64,000 nt of DNA from Agapetus fuscipes (GCA_951799405.1 OX637345.1:13330001-13394000), one strand, 5' to 3'. Positions 12,186 through 23,129 are shown, counted from the first letter of the stretch. Notes: a model not told the origin generated them from the sequence alone. Translations and numbers: made by a program.

Positions 12186-12370
12186 TGGTCTGGTCGATAG
12201 TTCAGTTGGTAGAGCGTTTGCCTTCATAGCTAGTGGGCTAGGGTTCGATCCACACAAAGGGCGTTAGAATTATTTTTCACACCAAAATCATGGAACCGGC
12301 AAGGTTTAATCAGTCTTCACAAGAAATGAGAAGCTGGCCCCACATGGGAGCAGTGAAACCCCCACAAGAA
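12186..12370 (+). mobile_element. SINE-A copy (5' two-thirds)
   Basis: The A-box is ATAGTTCAGTTGGTAGAG and the B-box GGGTTCGATCC. The ACAAGAAATGAGAAGC and AACCCCCAC body follows. It ends in an A-rich stretch instead of the TACAC stem-loop, so the 3' end is missing. Confidence 0.75.
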
Positions 12371-13384
12371 GAAATAAAAATAAAAGAAGCATTAATATTG
12401 ATAGGTATTGTTTGCGTTGTAAATAATCGGTGGGTATTTATCATTGTGTATTGGCAGCGCCGATTGCGAAATTCGATATTCAAAAAATGATTCTATTTTA
12501 AAAAAAGACAATCGTCGGTTTACATAATTGGGTCAAGATGTACAAAACACGGCGCAGCAACATCATCGATTATATTATAGCGTAATATAATAAGTACCTA
12601 ACTACTTATCAACGATTATTGTCTATGACACAATTTAAAAATAAAACCAAAAAGGTATTAAATGTTTAAATAAATTGTATTCCATTTAGGCTAGAGCATA
12701 GTGTACTAAATTTGAAATTATTCTAAATTTACATTTATGAACGAGAAATGGTTAGGTATTTTTTAACTGTTTCATTCTATTTAGGTTCAAACTGCAGCGT
12801 TTCGAAATGCAGCCGGCCATGTTGGATTGGTGCAACTCGGTAACGCTCTAATCGACTCGGTTGGCGGTTTTTCTTTGCGTTTGCAGTGGGAATGTGAAAC
12901 CCTTCCGTTGTTTACGCGGGAAAATATTACGCTATACATGATTGTGCATGCAATAGCGGTTCCATTAAGCATTTCAAGTTCAACCCGCAGAAGTGCAACA
13001 TTATTTTTTTATTACCTTACTATAATTTCAGACAGTTTTAATTTTACAAAAAAAAACATGTGTGCATACAATATTGTTCCAAGCAATGTGTGTTTCATTC
13101 TATTATGAAATTCCAAGTGTTAGGAAAAAATGGAAGATGAGGTTGATTTTTAGACTAGAAAAAGAAGACGGAAATATTGAAAAAAAAACATTCTGATTAT
13201 GAAAAATTATACTCCTATTAGTCATAAAAATGTTTTCATTTTTTAACTGGTATAAAGTCAGTTTTTTCATACAAAAAATAGGATTAAGAAAAGTGGGTTT
13301 TCCTAGCTTTAACAAAAAACAAATGGGTAGGTACTTTGGCAGTGCATTGAAGTCCACACATTAAATTGCCGTATATATCAAATT
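12371..13384. other. AT-rich DNA, nothing recognised
   Basis: Open frames up to about 93 codons exist on both strands, but with no motif or composition supporting a gene. Confidence 0.4.
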
Positions 13385-13525
13385 GTGTCGTCACCCAGCC
13401 GGGTTGCTAGGGGAAAGGCAAACAAATAATTTGCTATTGGTTGGCAAGGACGGCAATCCCATACAAGACTGAATTTTGCTCGCCAAGAAAAAAATTCCAA
13501 ATTCAAAAATGTTCTGACTTCATTT
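13385..13525 (+). repeat. Repeat H copy (longest)
   Basis: It begins TGTGTCGTCACCCAGCCGGG and contains GGTTGCTAGGGGAA, then GGCAATCCCATACAAGACTG, ending CAAAAATGTTCTGAC. The same order of blocks, inverted, is at 49143-49300. No boxes or ORF; class unknown. Confidence 0.65.
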
Positions 13526-14254
13526 GAAATTCTTCATAACAGTTTCATTGCTGATACAAAAGAAAAATATTTCAAATCATACTTACAGTAATTTTTATGG
13601 TTATATAAAAAAATGAGTTGTAACTTGTAATATGATTAAATCAAGTTTAAATGAATCAGTAAAATTGTAATTAAATTCATCTTTTAACTGCTAAACGGTG
13701 CTGCGGAGTTTTAACGGGTTAATGACATTATAACACGGCTTGGTGTTGCAATGTCGGGTAGAAGCGGTAACTGGCTAGGTAGGCGCATTACATTATAATT
13801 ATGATACCTACCACGTTGGGAAATTTGGTCTCAATGCTGCCAGTCTGTGGGCAACATTATGATGCAAAATAATTATACTATTAGAGCTGCACATGGCAAT
13901 ACGAGATTTAAATCTTCGTCTTCTTTTTCTTTCAGACATAGAACTCGAAAAGGATTTTTCTATTATTTTTTTTCGTCAGCTAAACGTCACAGGTCTTTGT
14001 AACTAGAGTCCTTAGCAAAATGAAAATGAATATTAGGTAGATTTTCCACTTGCAATCTCGGCCATGTGAAGCATAATGTTTTTCATAATCACTTGTTTTT
14101 TTTACACGATGAAAATTCTGATTTCAAAAGATGTTTTTTTTTTCAAAATGAAGTTTTTTTTACACGAATTTTCTTGAATCAAAATGGATTTATTCTTACA
14201 GTTATACACTGGGTTGTTCATCTCACATATATTTTGTTATTCACAAAGTTGTTT
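13526..14254. other. AT-rich DNA with a short repeat (I)
   Basis: About 13968-14070 shares TTCGTCAGCTAAACGTCACA-like and AACTAGAGTCCTTAG words, in the same order, with about 22858-22972. No gene seen. Confidence 0.4.
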
Positions 14255-14366
14255 ATAATCTAAGTGGCAAGGATAGATTAATATTTAAAATTCGTTTTAA
14301 ATGCATGCCCACAAGCAGACACGTGTAAATTTACGCTTACAAATATTTCATTTAAAATCTGAAATA
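14255..14366 (-). mobile_element. Repeat C fragment
   Basis: Degraded TAATCTAAGTTGCAAGGATA end, the CCCACAAGCAGACACGTGT block and TTTACGCTTACAAAT. The head half is missing. Confidence 0.65.
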
Positions 14367-15446
14367 ATATGTTGTATCTAATCTTCATTTTGCAACAAAA
14401 GTATGGCAATGTATAAAACTGTAATGATAGATGCTGTCATACAAAATATTTGATAACTGATCGATGACGTCACAAATTATGTAAAATGATAAAATTTAAA
14501 TAGTTTGTTACATTTAGATATCAATTATTTATTTAATAAGTACATATATAATATTGCGAAAGAATCAATGTGTTGCCAATTTCTTACTAGGTACATTTAC
14601 TATTGCACTGGCTAGGTATAAAACAAAAATATTGCGTCATATTACTGAAGTGGGTAGGTATAGGTAATATAATTATGACAGATGTTTAATAATATTTATC
14701 GCGGTGGCAGCACTGGTTTTGTCATGTATATTGCAACAAAATTAAACAATATCGTAATTGTTGTATCGTAACTGGCAACACAGAAACCTATGCAATCGTT
14801 TTGACAGAAAAAATGGCGGGCTCTTGGCGTTGATGCAAGATGGAGCGCCAGATTTGAAATGAAAACTATTTTATGAATCAAGACTCTGGAATCTTAATTA
14901 CCTACAATTAAAATGCAGCTCTTAAATTATTTAGGCTTTTGTAAATTCGGCGCTATAAATATTAATTAAGCATATAAAATTGTCTCTTATGTATTAAGTA
15001 GGTAAGTACGTAGGTACACAAAAAAAACCCTTACCATAAACATATCTTTTTTTTAACAATATTTTAATTTCAAATTTAGAACGCGATTCATTTCGATGAA
15101 AATTTCAATCCTCAGCGGAATACTGTTTTTAAGGACTCTTAATTTGAAATTTGGTTGGTTGGATAAAGGATATATTTTCTTGAGTAAGGAACATTCTATC
15201 AAAGTCAACTGCAGCAGGAAGTGTAGTAGGTAAAGATTTCAAAAATAGAACGCAACAAAATTCAAATTTAGAATTCTCTCCGTTGTTCTCGGCGCGCGCA
15301 CCTAGGGAGGGGAAAACCTTGATATTTAGTGTTGCATAAGATGACTAAAGAGTGAACGACCGAAGCGGTGAAATACCTAATACTGCAATACTAGTAGGTA
15401 TTAAATTATCAAATAGGTAGGTATGATAAAAATATTTTGAAAACAT
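14367..15446. other. AT-rich DNA, nothing recognised
   Basis: No supported feature. Confidence 0.4.
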
Positions 15447-15697
15447 ATTTAGTAAGCGCTGTTCTCGCATGCAATCCCACCTCAAGAGCCATCTTCAAGA
15501 TTGGTGGATGAACCACTGAGCTCTGCATAAATTTAGTCATTTTTTCAATTCAAAGAAGATCAAGTTTTTGAGATATATGACTGTTTTTATTTATTTATAT
15601 TTATGTAATCTGTATAATTTTATTTTTATGCTACGCAGGGAATCGAACTCACCACTTTTTGGTTGCGGTTCTGAATCGCAAACCACGAGAGACCGGT
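15447..15697 (-). mobile_element. SINE-B copy, diverged
   Basis: The minus strand shows a tRNA-like head ending in a degraded B-box (GTGAGTTCGATTCCCTGCG), a short diverged body, and the CCTCAAGAGCC...AGTAAGCGCTG tail side. The mid-body is rearranged. Confidence 0.65.
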
Positions 15698-16599
15698 ATA
15701 AAATTATCAAATACTTAAGTATGCGATATTATAATTAGTACAGCCGGTTTGTTGACACTGCTTGTCTATGCTCCTATGCAATTCCATACCACTATGGTCT
15801 ATGGTCGTTTTAGCCTCAATTCAAAGTGATGCAACTTTTGCCTAGTTACGAAATTGGTTACGTACCTACGTACATTTTTATGATTGCATAACGAAAAACA
15901 AGCACTTATTAATGTTTTAAAACAATAAAACGTTTTTGACTTCTTTGTTTTCTAGGTCAAAGATTTTCTTCTTTTTCTTCTACCACCATTTTTTAATTTT
16001 TTTTTGCTATGAGAAAATTGAGAGTCTTAATATTAATCCAAAAGTCCTTTTTTACAGATTACAAATTTCAGACGCGTGCACTGAGTACTGAGTATTTCCA
16101 GTATGTTGCCCACCTTATAGGTACAGGTGCCTGTATGGGATGCTCAACCCTGTTGTTATTAACGCAGTTTAAATGTGAATTTTATAAATAAATTGCTTCA
16201 TTGTAGTACTTTTCAAAATGATATATTTTTAACTTTTTTGTTATATAAACTAAAAATAAGTATTAAGTATCCTAACGAGTTGAATAAATGGTTCTTACCT
16301 CATATTTAACAAGTACTTACATTTACCTATATTTCATTTATGCCACAGTACGCCTAACTACTCACCCAGTTTCTGCAATACTTACTTGATTCAATATGAG
16401 CTTACATTTCGAAATTTTGTTATACCTATGCAGTAAAGTATAGATACCTTTAAGTATCCAATACTAGATTATTACTTAAAAGTATTAGATACTTGTTACG
16501 TTAAAAAAATACTCAATCAACTCTAATCCGTAAAAAAGTTTTTTTTTTGTGTTTCTTTGAGTTATTACCGCAGTTGTAAAGGTATTTTTTTTGTATTTC
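15698..16599. other. AT-rich DNA, nothing recognised
   Basis: No supported feature. Confidence 0.4.
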
Positions 16600-16695
16600 T
16601 TCTTCAAGCATCTAAATAAATGCACTTAAATTATTTTCTAAAATCTGATGGTCCATTCGCTGGACGTGACCCCAGTCAATAGAGTCTACTGAATT
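16600..16695 (-). mobile_element. LINE C-terminal scrap
   Basis: The minus strand reads WGHVQRMDHQILENN in one frame, matching the GHVxRMDxxxL motif of LINE C-termini. A short GAAGAAG tail-like run follows. Very short, so moderate confidence. Confidence 0.45.
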
Positions 16696-16740
16696 CAAAT
16701 CGACTGACAAACCCCTTTAAGATATTTGAAAAAGGATAAG

Positions 16741-17345
16741 AACAACTTCTTTATGTCATCATCATAATCAAAGGTACCAAAAAACAGGCTGGGTCTTGGC
16801 TTCCTTGATCAACCACAGCCACCGCTGCCTGTCTCACCTTCGTCCTCCAATACCATAATTCTACCGCTTCCCACTGTCCTGTGCGCCTAGGTCCGTCATC
16901 CCAACCATCCCAGATGTCTATCATGTGACCCAGCCAATGCAGTCTCCTGACTTTTATTGATAGTGTTACGAATATCAATAGTATTGTTTGGTTTGTCTGT
17001 GTTAGTTCTAAGTCTATGAAGTCTCTAGAAGTAAGTAGAAACTCAAGTAGGTACTTATAATAATTTGTATTTGTTTGAGATTAATTAAGTTTTGAATCGA
17101 ATATTCTGGTAAAGTCTAGCGAGGTGGTATCTAACGATTCTCCATGTTTTTAATTGTTTGTATAAATTAGGGCCAGAATCGCCTGGAGAGTCAGATATCA
17201 ATCAATCGTTGTACTTTTCACATGTAAAACGCTCTTAGTAAGTACCGAAAGTGAAATAAATAAATTGTGTATAAGAAATAAACCGCAGTTTTTATTAAAT
17301 AGAGTCCCTTAAAAACATAACAATAGGAACGCATCAACGTCTTGG
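16741..17345 (-). mobile_element. LINE C-terminal fragment interrupted by a solo LTR
   Basis: On the minus strand the frame IKVRRLHWLGHMIDI matches the R-L-x-W-x-G-H-V LINE motif. Further on, GGTTGATCAAGGAAGCCAAG corresponds to the W-L-x-K-E-A-K-T block, and the 3' end has an ATGATGA tail. The solo LTR at 16964-17322 interrupts it. Removing the LTR and one ATAG copy lets the same frame read on upstream (DAFLS before IKVRRLHW). Confidence 0.6.
16964..17322 (+). mobile_element. Solo LTR (LTR1), Gypsy-like
   Basis: It begins TGTTACGAAT and ends CATAACA, and is flanked by a perfect 4-bp duplication ATAG (16960-16963 and 17323-17326). A TATA-like TTTGTATAAATTAG near 17157 and AATAAA-type signals near 17255 and 17275 fit an LTR promoter and polyadenylation region. 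No internal gag/pol sequence is present. Gypsy-like is inferred from the 4-bp duplication and the terminal sequence. Confidence 0.75.
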
Positions 17346-17762
17346 TACACTAAAGAGTTGTAATGAGAAGAAGAAGAATAAGCATATTTTGTGTGTGAAT
17401 ACGGGTTAGCGCTGGCAAGAGCCGCGTAACCTAGAAACCTATAAAATTCTCATAGAGTTTTGTAAACTTGAGCGTTGAGAAACGTTCTATATTCACAATA
17501 TTACAAAATCGACAACTCGGCTAATACCAAGTTATGTCAGAAATATTATTATACTGTACCAATGTTATAGTAACCCATATAAGTCACTCGTTAACCGAAA
17601 CAATTACCCCCGTGTTCTACAATCCTACTAATACTTCCCTTAGGCCTTAGTGGCGCTTAGAATGGATATATTTATACACAACACACATCCATAAAAAAAA
17701 CATTCGAAGCGTTAATGAAAGTATTAGTAAGATAGGTGAATAATTTAAGTGTAATTATACAA

Positions 17763-18221
17763 ACCAGTGGTCATCTATGGTTCGGAATCTTGGTGTATGA
17801 CCCTAAACGACCAACAAAGACTTCTGTCTTTTGAAAATAGGATTCTAAGAAAAATATTGGGTCCACGACCGGGTATTGCAGAAGGAACCTGGAGGCTTAA
17901 AAGTAATGAAGAAATTCGCTCCACAACTAAACAACCTTTCATCACAAGTGAAATCAGATCCCGAAGATTGGCATGGATTGGCCACGTCGTTAGATCCGGA
18001 GAAGAAAGGGCCACTAAAGGTATTCTGCAGGGTATACCCGAGGGCAGGAGACCGTTAGGCAGACCAAGACAAAGATTATTAGATAACATCAACCGAGATC
18101 TGGAGGAACTCAATGCTAAAGACGACTGGCAGTCCATTGCTGAGGATAGAAAGGCTTGGAGATCTATTGTTTCGGAGGCAAAGGTCGTACAAGGACTGTT
18201 CGGCCATCGGAAGTAAGTAAG
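17763..18221 (+). mobile_element. 5'-truncated LINE fragment with 7-bp TSD
   Basis: An open frame of about 150 codons encodes the post-RT C-terminal region: YGSESW at the start, then FENRILRKILG, RRLAWIGHVVRSGEE, GRRPLGRPRQR and AEDRKAWRSIV. This is the arrangement typical of LINE proteins often annotated as endonuclease-reverse transcriptase. It ends in an AAGTAAGTAAGT tail. TATACAA occurs at 17756-17762 and 18222-18228, a target duplication. The frame is unbroken, so the insertion is fairly recent, but it lacks endonuclease and RT domains. It cannot be autonomous. Confidence 0.85.
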
Positions 18222-18299
18222 TATACAATCCTTGCCACAGGTTATCTCTATAGTCTATCATGGCATATTGGAATAGCATAAGGTATTTACATAAATACC

Positions 18300-18410
18300 T
18301 AGCTGGAGAGCAAAGCTAGGCAATGGACAGGCGAGAGTGGAGGAGAATCCAGAATAAATCCAAGACTTACTTAGGGCTGTCTAGATCAGAATTATGATGA
18401 TGAGGTATTT
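18300..18410 (+). mobile_element. LINE C-terminal fragment
   Basis: One frame reads AMDRREWRRIQNKSKTYLG then SRSEL and a stop, followed by an ATGATGATGA tail. This is the D-R-x-x-W-R end of a LINE ORF and its 3' tail. Confidence 0.7.
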
Positions 18411-18982
18411 CCGTATTTTTTTCAACGTCCATTTTGACTTCGATTGAAATATTTCATAAAAAAGGTCCTCCAGCAATTTTATGAAAGGCTGTCGTGAGGA
18501 ACAAAGGATTTATTGTGTGTTGTGTGCACCAACTGTGTTTTTCGCAAACATTCAATCCACAGATGATAACCATATTTTTTGTATTGAAAATTCACTTTAG
18601 TTAACTGATTAATTATCCATGGAATTATTCTGTAAGTATGCACTGAAGAAATCTGTTAAGTATCATGGTGCGTCTTGTTGTACCTTAGCTAAATTTTTTC
18701 TTGCATCACTGTGCGAGTACGATGACTGAACGCTACGTTAGCCGAGGCATTTGATTACTGAGGTTTCGAATGTATTTTAAGTTGGATGCCTAATTTCATC
18801 ACAATCGCAAGACTTGTTATGCAACCTCCACATTAATGTTAAGTTGCAGTTACCCGGTTTTTGGTGTCAAAGATTATGCCAGCACTGTGATATCAAATAT
18901 TTTGTAAACTATGAAAATTACGTAGTACGCAAATAAAAGCACTGAAAACGCTTTCAAGTTTATTGAACTGTTTGAAGAAATA
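18411..18982. other. AT-rich DNA, nothing recognised
   Basis: No supported feature. Confidence 0.4.
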
Positions 18983-19048
18983 ACGCAACGCAAGCTACAC
19001 ATATAGTGTAATTTCTTGCAATGTCGCTATTCGGGACCTATTTGATGT
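18983..19048 (-). mobile_element. SINE-A 3' end fragment
   Basis: On the minus strand it carries the TACACTATATGTGTAGC stem-loop followed by the TTGCGTTGCG tail. The body is lost after about 65 bases. Confidence 0.65.
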
Positions 19049-19103
19049 ATTGTGAAATGATCATGATTTATCTCCAGTCGATAGATCAGTGGGTAGAATG
19101 CTT

Positions 19104-19109
<6 letters not shown>

Positions 19110-19142
<33 letters not shown>

Positions 19143-21984
19143 TTATTACAGAAAACAACAGCACATACACATGAAACAAGTAAAGATTTATAATAAATAC
19201 ATATAAGGCCAATAATAGTTTTCTTAAATAAAAATAATTACAATAAAAGCTTGTCTACAGCAAATGTAACAGCAAACGAAAAGAACAAAAGAAAAATAAT
19301 ATGAATGCGGAGGTTTTTATCAGAGAAGATTTGGGAAAATAGGATAGAAAGGACAATGGAAGGGGAAGAGGATGCCATTCAATCAGTTTTGCATTTTCTC
19401 AAGTAGTACATCCGCACCCCTTGAAGAAATGCGTTTTTGGACAAACAAAAAATGTCCAGGTGATTAAAATTTGAGTTATAACAAAACATAGCTCTCGTTA
19501 AAGTCGAGTTCCTGGCATAATTTGTAGTGTGCGCTCCCGTATAAAAAAGTGAATTTAGTGAATTTAACCTAGTGCGCCTTGTAGGTACACGCAAAGTGAG
19601 CCCCTCACAAAGAACGGTGGAGTCAATATGGCCGTGTACTATATCGTACAGAAAAGCCATATCTAATAGCGTTCGACGGGCTTCTAGGGACATAAAACCG
19701 TGATGACGGCAAGCATCATGATAATTATTAAAAGTTAAATGTTCCCTGTAATTTAGATGCTTTAGGAATTTCTTTTGTATAGCTTCTATTTGTTCCTTAT
19801 AAACACTGTACTGTGGATTCCAAATAGGTGAAGCGAATTCAAGCCTACTGCGAACATACGCGCAATAGGCCATCTTAACGGCATTAGAACCCCTGAAGGG
19901 CTCACAGGTCCTTAAAATAAATCCCAGCATTTTGTAAGATTTAACGGTGGTAGAGGAAATATGGGCATCAAAAATTAATTTAGCATCCATAAAAACACCA
20001 AGGTCCCTCACCCCAGTCACAGTGTCAAGGTATTCACCCTTGAGTTGATAATTAAACTTTAAGGGGTTTGTCTTGCGGGTAAGAGATATCTTATGGCACT
20101 TAGATACATTAAGATCTAATTTGTTTTTAATACAATAATGTGTAAGGTTGTCCAAATTATCCTGCAGCTTCATGCAGTCCTGAATGCTATTAATTCCTAA
20201 GTAAATTTTAGTATCATCAGCATATAATAAACATTTTGTAAAATTAAAACACTGTTCAATGTCATAGACATATACATTGTAAAGAAGCGGTCCGAGGTGA
20301 GAGCCCTGGGGGACACCAGACGGAATACTAAAGAAGTCCGACTTGCAGCCACCAAGAACAACCGCTTGAGATCTTTTTATCAGGTATGATGCAAACCACC
20401 GCAGCAGATTCCCATGCACGCCAAGTGTTTGTAGTTTATCCAATAATATGCTATGGCTTACCCTGTCAAAGGCCTTTGAGTAGTCCGTGTAGATTACGTC
20501 AATTTGGCCACCCTTTTCCATCTCATCAAACACGTAATCTGTGAAGACTGCTAAGTTGGAGACGACTGATCTTTTTTTGAGGAAACCATGTTGGGATTTG
20601 GGTAGCTGAGAAACGAGTAAATGATATATTTGATCATAGATCAACTTCTCAAACAATTTACCAAATACGGGTAAGATGGATATAGGTCGATAGTTTTCTG
20701 CAGAAGTTTTAGGACCAGATTTGTGTATTGGAACTATGTGCGCCCTCTTCCAGGCATCAGGAAATATACCTGTAATAAGGGACTTATTGAAAATCATTGC
20801 CAGAGGGAGTGATAGTTCATTAGCGCAACTAATAGCAAAAAACGAAGGAATGCCATCACTACCCGCTCCTTTGCTAGCATCAAGTGTGTTTAAATATTTG
20901 CAAACCATAATGGGAGTAACCGCCAGTCCACAAGCAATGTTTTGATTTGTAGACAATTCACCAAGGGACGGAGGACAAGCGACAGTAGATGAATCAGTGA
21001 TATCAGAAAAATCAGTGTAAACAGATCTAAAATATTTTGAAAACAGATTTGCCATACTACAAGCATCAGAGGCCACTTGCCCCTCAAATAATAATTCTCT
21101 TGGTAGTGAACTGGAATTTCGCACACCCTTGAGATATGACCAAAATCTCTTTGGCTCTTTAGACATGGATAGCTCTGAGTATCTGATAAACCTGGCATGA
21201 CACTCACCCTGTATGCGTTTCTGACGAGAACGTAAGAGGGAGAATGTTTGATAATCCCTTGGATTTCCTGTTAACCTCCATCGTCTGTGAGCTTTATGTT
21301 TTTCTTTAATTATCTTTATCAATGCTGCTGAAAACCAAGTTGGATACTTATTACAATTAATCATTTTACCGGGTATAAAAGAGTCAATGCTTTCATTTAT
21401 TATTCTATAAAATACATCAACACAGTCATTCACATCGCACTGATTGAGAATCAGCTCCCAATCAATATTAGACAAGAAATTTTTAAGTTTAGTATAATCA
21501 CCCTTCCTAAAAAGACGTGTAAAGCGTGGGGCACTAACCAAGTATTTCTTGGGAACAAGGTCGGCAGTCAGTTCAAGTGACGGATGATGGAGGTCCTCAG
21601 GAACCAAAGGAAAAGCAGCATGTATAGTTTTTATAGCAGTATTTGAAAGAATAAGATCCAATATTCTCCCATTAGCATTAAGAATATTATTATACTGTTC
21701 CAAACCAGTAGCAGAATAGTTAAGGAAAATCTCAGCAGTGTGGCGTTCAAAGAAAATTGGGGTGAGGTGATCATTGTTGTTTTCCTCAGTCCACTTTATA
21801 TTGGGCAAATTAAAATCTCCAACCACAATAAAAATATCTTTAGGGTAAAAATTAAGTAAATTTGTAAGTGTCGATGCAAAATTGAGCATCATTTCTTGGT
21901 GAGAAGATCCTCCCATCATATAGATGCAAGCTATATGTAAATCAATAGAGTTCCTGAACGATTTTCCAGGAATGGTCAACAATC
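19110..21984 (-). mobile_element. 5'-truncated non-LTR retrotransposon (LINE), Jockey/CR1 group
   Basis: Oriented right to left. The coding frame is at 19379-21982 and the 3' UTR is about 240 bases. An AATAAA next to the tail (about 19141-19147) precedes a run of 34 T on the plus strand (19107-19140), i.e. a poly(A) tail. AGTTT flanks both ends (19105-19109, 21985-21989), the minimum duplication given the T run. The 5' part, including any ORF1 and the N-terminal endonuclease, is missing. The uninterrupted frame and clean A tail suggest a young insertion. Confidence 0.9.
19379..21982 (-). CDS. LINE ORF2, partial: endonuclease tail plus reverse transcriptase
   Basis: 867 codons without a stop; the first codon is not a real start because the element is 5'-truncated. 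Residues about 1-140 are the C-terminal part of an APE-type endonuclease (VVGDFNLPNIKW near 53-64, GRILDLILSN near 105-114, HHPSLEL near 132-138). The reverse transcriptase spans about 340-640: AENYRPISILPVFGKLFEKL near 428-447, YTDYSKAFDRV with the catalytic D near 500, GVPQGSHLGPLL near 556-567, and the YADD active site at 587-590. The C-terminal region follows, with SRLEFASPIWNPQY. It would nick target DNA and copy element RNA by target-primed reverse transcription. All RT catalytic residues are present, but the endonuclease is incomplete, so the copy is probably not autonomous. The clade (Jockey or CR1) is inferred from motif style. Confidence 0.9.
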   Translation of the reverse strand: MLTIPGKSFRNSIDLHIACIYMMGGSSHQEMMLNFASTLTNLLNFYPKDIFIVVGDFNLPNIKWTEENNNDHLTPIFFERHTAEIFLNYSATGLEQYNNILNANGRILDLILSNTAIKTIHAAFPLVPEDLHHPSLELTADLVPKKYLVSAPRFTRLFRKGDYTKLKNFLSNIDWELILNQCDVNDCVDVFYRIINESIDSFIPGKMINCNKYPTWFSAALIKIIKEKHKAHRRWRLTGNPRDYQTFSLLRSRQKRIQGECHARFIRYSELSMSKEPKRFWSYLKGVRNSSSLPRELLFEGQVASDACSMANLFSKYFRSVYTDFSDITDSSTVACPPSLGELSTNQNIACGLAVTPIMVCKYLNTLDASKGAGSDGIPSFFAISCANELSLPLAMIFNKSLITGIFPDAWKRAHIVPIHKSGPKTSAENYRPISILPVFGKLFEKLIYDQIYHLLVSQLPKSQHGFLKKRSVVSNLAVFTDYVFDEMEKGGQIDVIYTDYSKAFDRVSHSILLDKLQTLGVHGNLLRWFASYLIKRSQAVVLGGCKSDFFSIPSGVPQGSHLGPLLYNVYVYDIEQCFNFTKCLLYADDTKIYLGINSIQDCMKLQDNLDNLTHYCIKNKLDLNVSKCHKISLTRKTNPLKFNYQLKGEYLDTVTGVRDLGVFMDAKLIFDAHISSTTVKSYKMLGFILRTCEPFRGSNAVKMAYCAYVRSRLEFASPIWNPQYSVYKEQIEAIQKKFLKHLNYREHLTFNNYHDACRHHGFMSLEARRTLLDMAFLYDIVHGHIDSTVLCEGLTLRVPTRRTRLNSLNSLFYTGAHTTNYARNSTLTRAMFCYNSNFNHLDIFCLSKNAFLQGVRMYYLRKCKTD

Positions 21985-22084
21985 AGTTTCATACCAAACA
22001 GCTAGGGTTCGATCCCCACCAAGGTTGTCAGAAAGTATTTTGCATTTTAGTGTTTATTTCAATAACCCAAAATCAAAATATCGT

Positions 22085-22355
22085 CCGGTCAATAGCTCAG
22101 TGGGTAGAATGCTTGAGTTTCATAGCTAAGGTTTGATCCCAACCAAGGGTGTGAGAAATAATTTTGCATTTTAGCGTTCATTTTAAAACCAAAATCGGCA
22201 AGGTTTACTCAGACTTCAAAATAAATTATAACAACTCCCCTTGGCTGCTGCGAAAGCCCACTTCAAGTGAATTGGTTTGCGTAAATAAATAGGTTCTACA
22301 CGCCACACGTGACAACGCAGTAAAAAGCTGCACTATATGTGAAGCTTAGTTGCGC
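22085..22355 (+). mobile_element. SINE-A copy, full length
   Basis: The A-box TAGCTCAGTGGGTAGA lies at about 22093-22108 and the B-box AGGTTTGATCCC at about 22129-22140. The body has TTTTGCATTTTAGCG, GGCAAGGTTTACTCAGACTT and AAATAAATAGGTTC, and the 3' end has CACTATATGTGAAGCTTAG and TTGCG. RNA polymerase III would be expected to read it. It sits just 3' of the SINE-A copy broken by the LINE. Confidence 0.85.
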
Positions 22356-22356
22356 T

Positions 22357-23129
22357 ATCCACTTGATTTTCTTACATTCTGTTTTTGTGGACTTCGTCTC
22401 CGATCTTGCATGATTTTTTTTAATACTAAAAAATAAATTAAAATATTTACATTTTGAATACCTATTGCCAGTAGGAACGATGTAGAAATAGAACTGTTGG
22501 AAATATTTAGTTTGGCAAGTGGTATTGAAAAGTGAGTCTTGCGCACTGCAGGTATAAGGCGCAGTTTTGCAACTCAGATTATTGTGCAATTCTGTATTTT
22601 GCCGTAATGAAAATGCAGAGGCATTATGTTTCCCAACCTTAAGGTATTTCACCTCTGCAGCGGTTCCCAAAGTTTGAATAAAACTCCAGTGTATTCAAAA
22701 GTCGAAAGGTATTATTCTCACATAGCAAAGCGAAGGCTGATCAGCGCCCTCCAGTGAATTTTCCATACAACCAAATCGATGATCCGTAGATCAGCTACAG
22801 TTCAATGGTTTTGTGAATAACAATGAATAGAGTTAAGCAGATGTTAGAAGTTTGTTTTTTTTTCAGCGAGAAAACGTGACACGTCTGTTGAACTAGAGTC
22901 CTTAGGAGCTAATGATAGATTATTAGTCAGCCTTTTCAGTTGGAAATCGGCCGTGTGACGTCGCTTTTTTTTGACGTTTTTTGAATTGCAGAGCTCTTTG
23001 TATACTAAGCTATCAAGTCTTTATTCCACTAAAACCTCAAAATTTCATTGAAAAACAAAAAAAAAGAGTATTTGATGACACGATTCACTAGTATTTAATT
23101 TATTGTATTGGCACTTGCACACTAGCAAA
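22357..23129. other. AT-rich DNA with repeat I copy
   Basis: About 22858-22972 matches 13968-14070 (AACTAGAGTCCTTAG core). A 124-codon minus-strand frame at 22296-22670 overlaps the end of a SINE and has no supporting motif. Confidence 0.4.

Larger units (their letters stand above)
19074..22080 (+). mobile_element. SINE-A copy split by the large LINE
   Basis: The left part (19074-19109) holds the A-box (GATAGATCAGTGGGTAGA). The right part (21985-22080) holds the B-box (GGGTTCGATCCCC) and the start of the body. The two halves join in the order seen in the intact neighbour at 22085-22355. They are separated by 2.9 kb of LINE with a short AGTTT duplication at the break. Confidence 0.75.

Noticed and set aside
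17775..18137. 120-codon minus-strand frame opposite the LINE fragment
   Set aside because: Mirror frame of the real plus-strand LINE peptide.
20721..21207. Open frames of 74-105 codons overlapping the large LINE in other frames
   Set aside because: Shadows of the 867-codon reverse transcriptase frame.
22093..22140. Functional tRNA gene
   Set aside because: A and B boxes are present, but the acceptor and anticodon stems do not pair and the sequence continues into a SINE body.
22296..22670. 124-codon minus-strand open frame
   Set aside because: It overlaps the 3' end of a SINE-A copy and has no recognisable domain, so it is best explained as chance.
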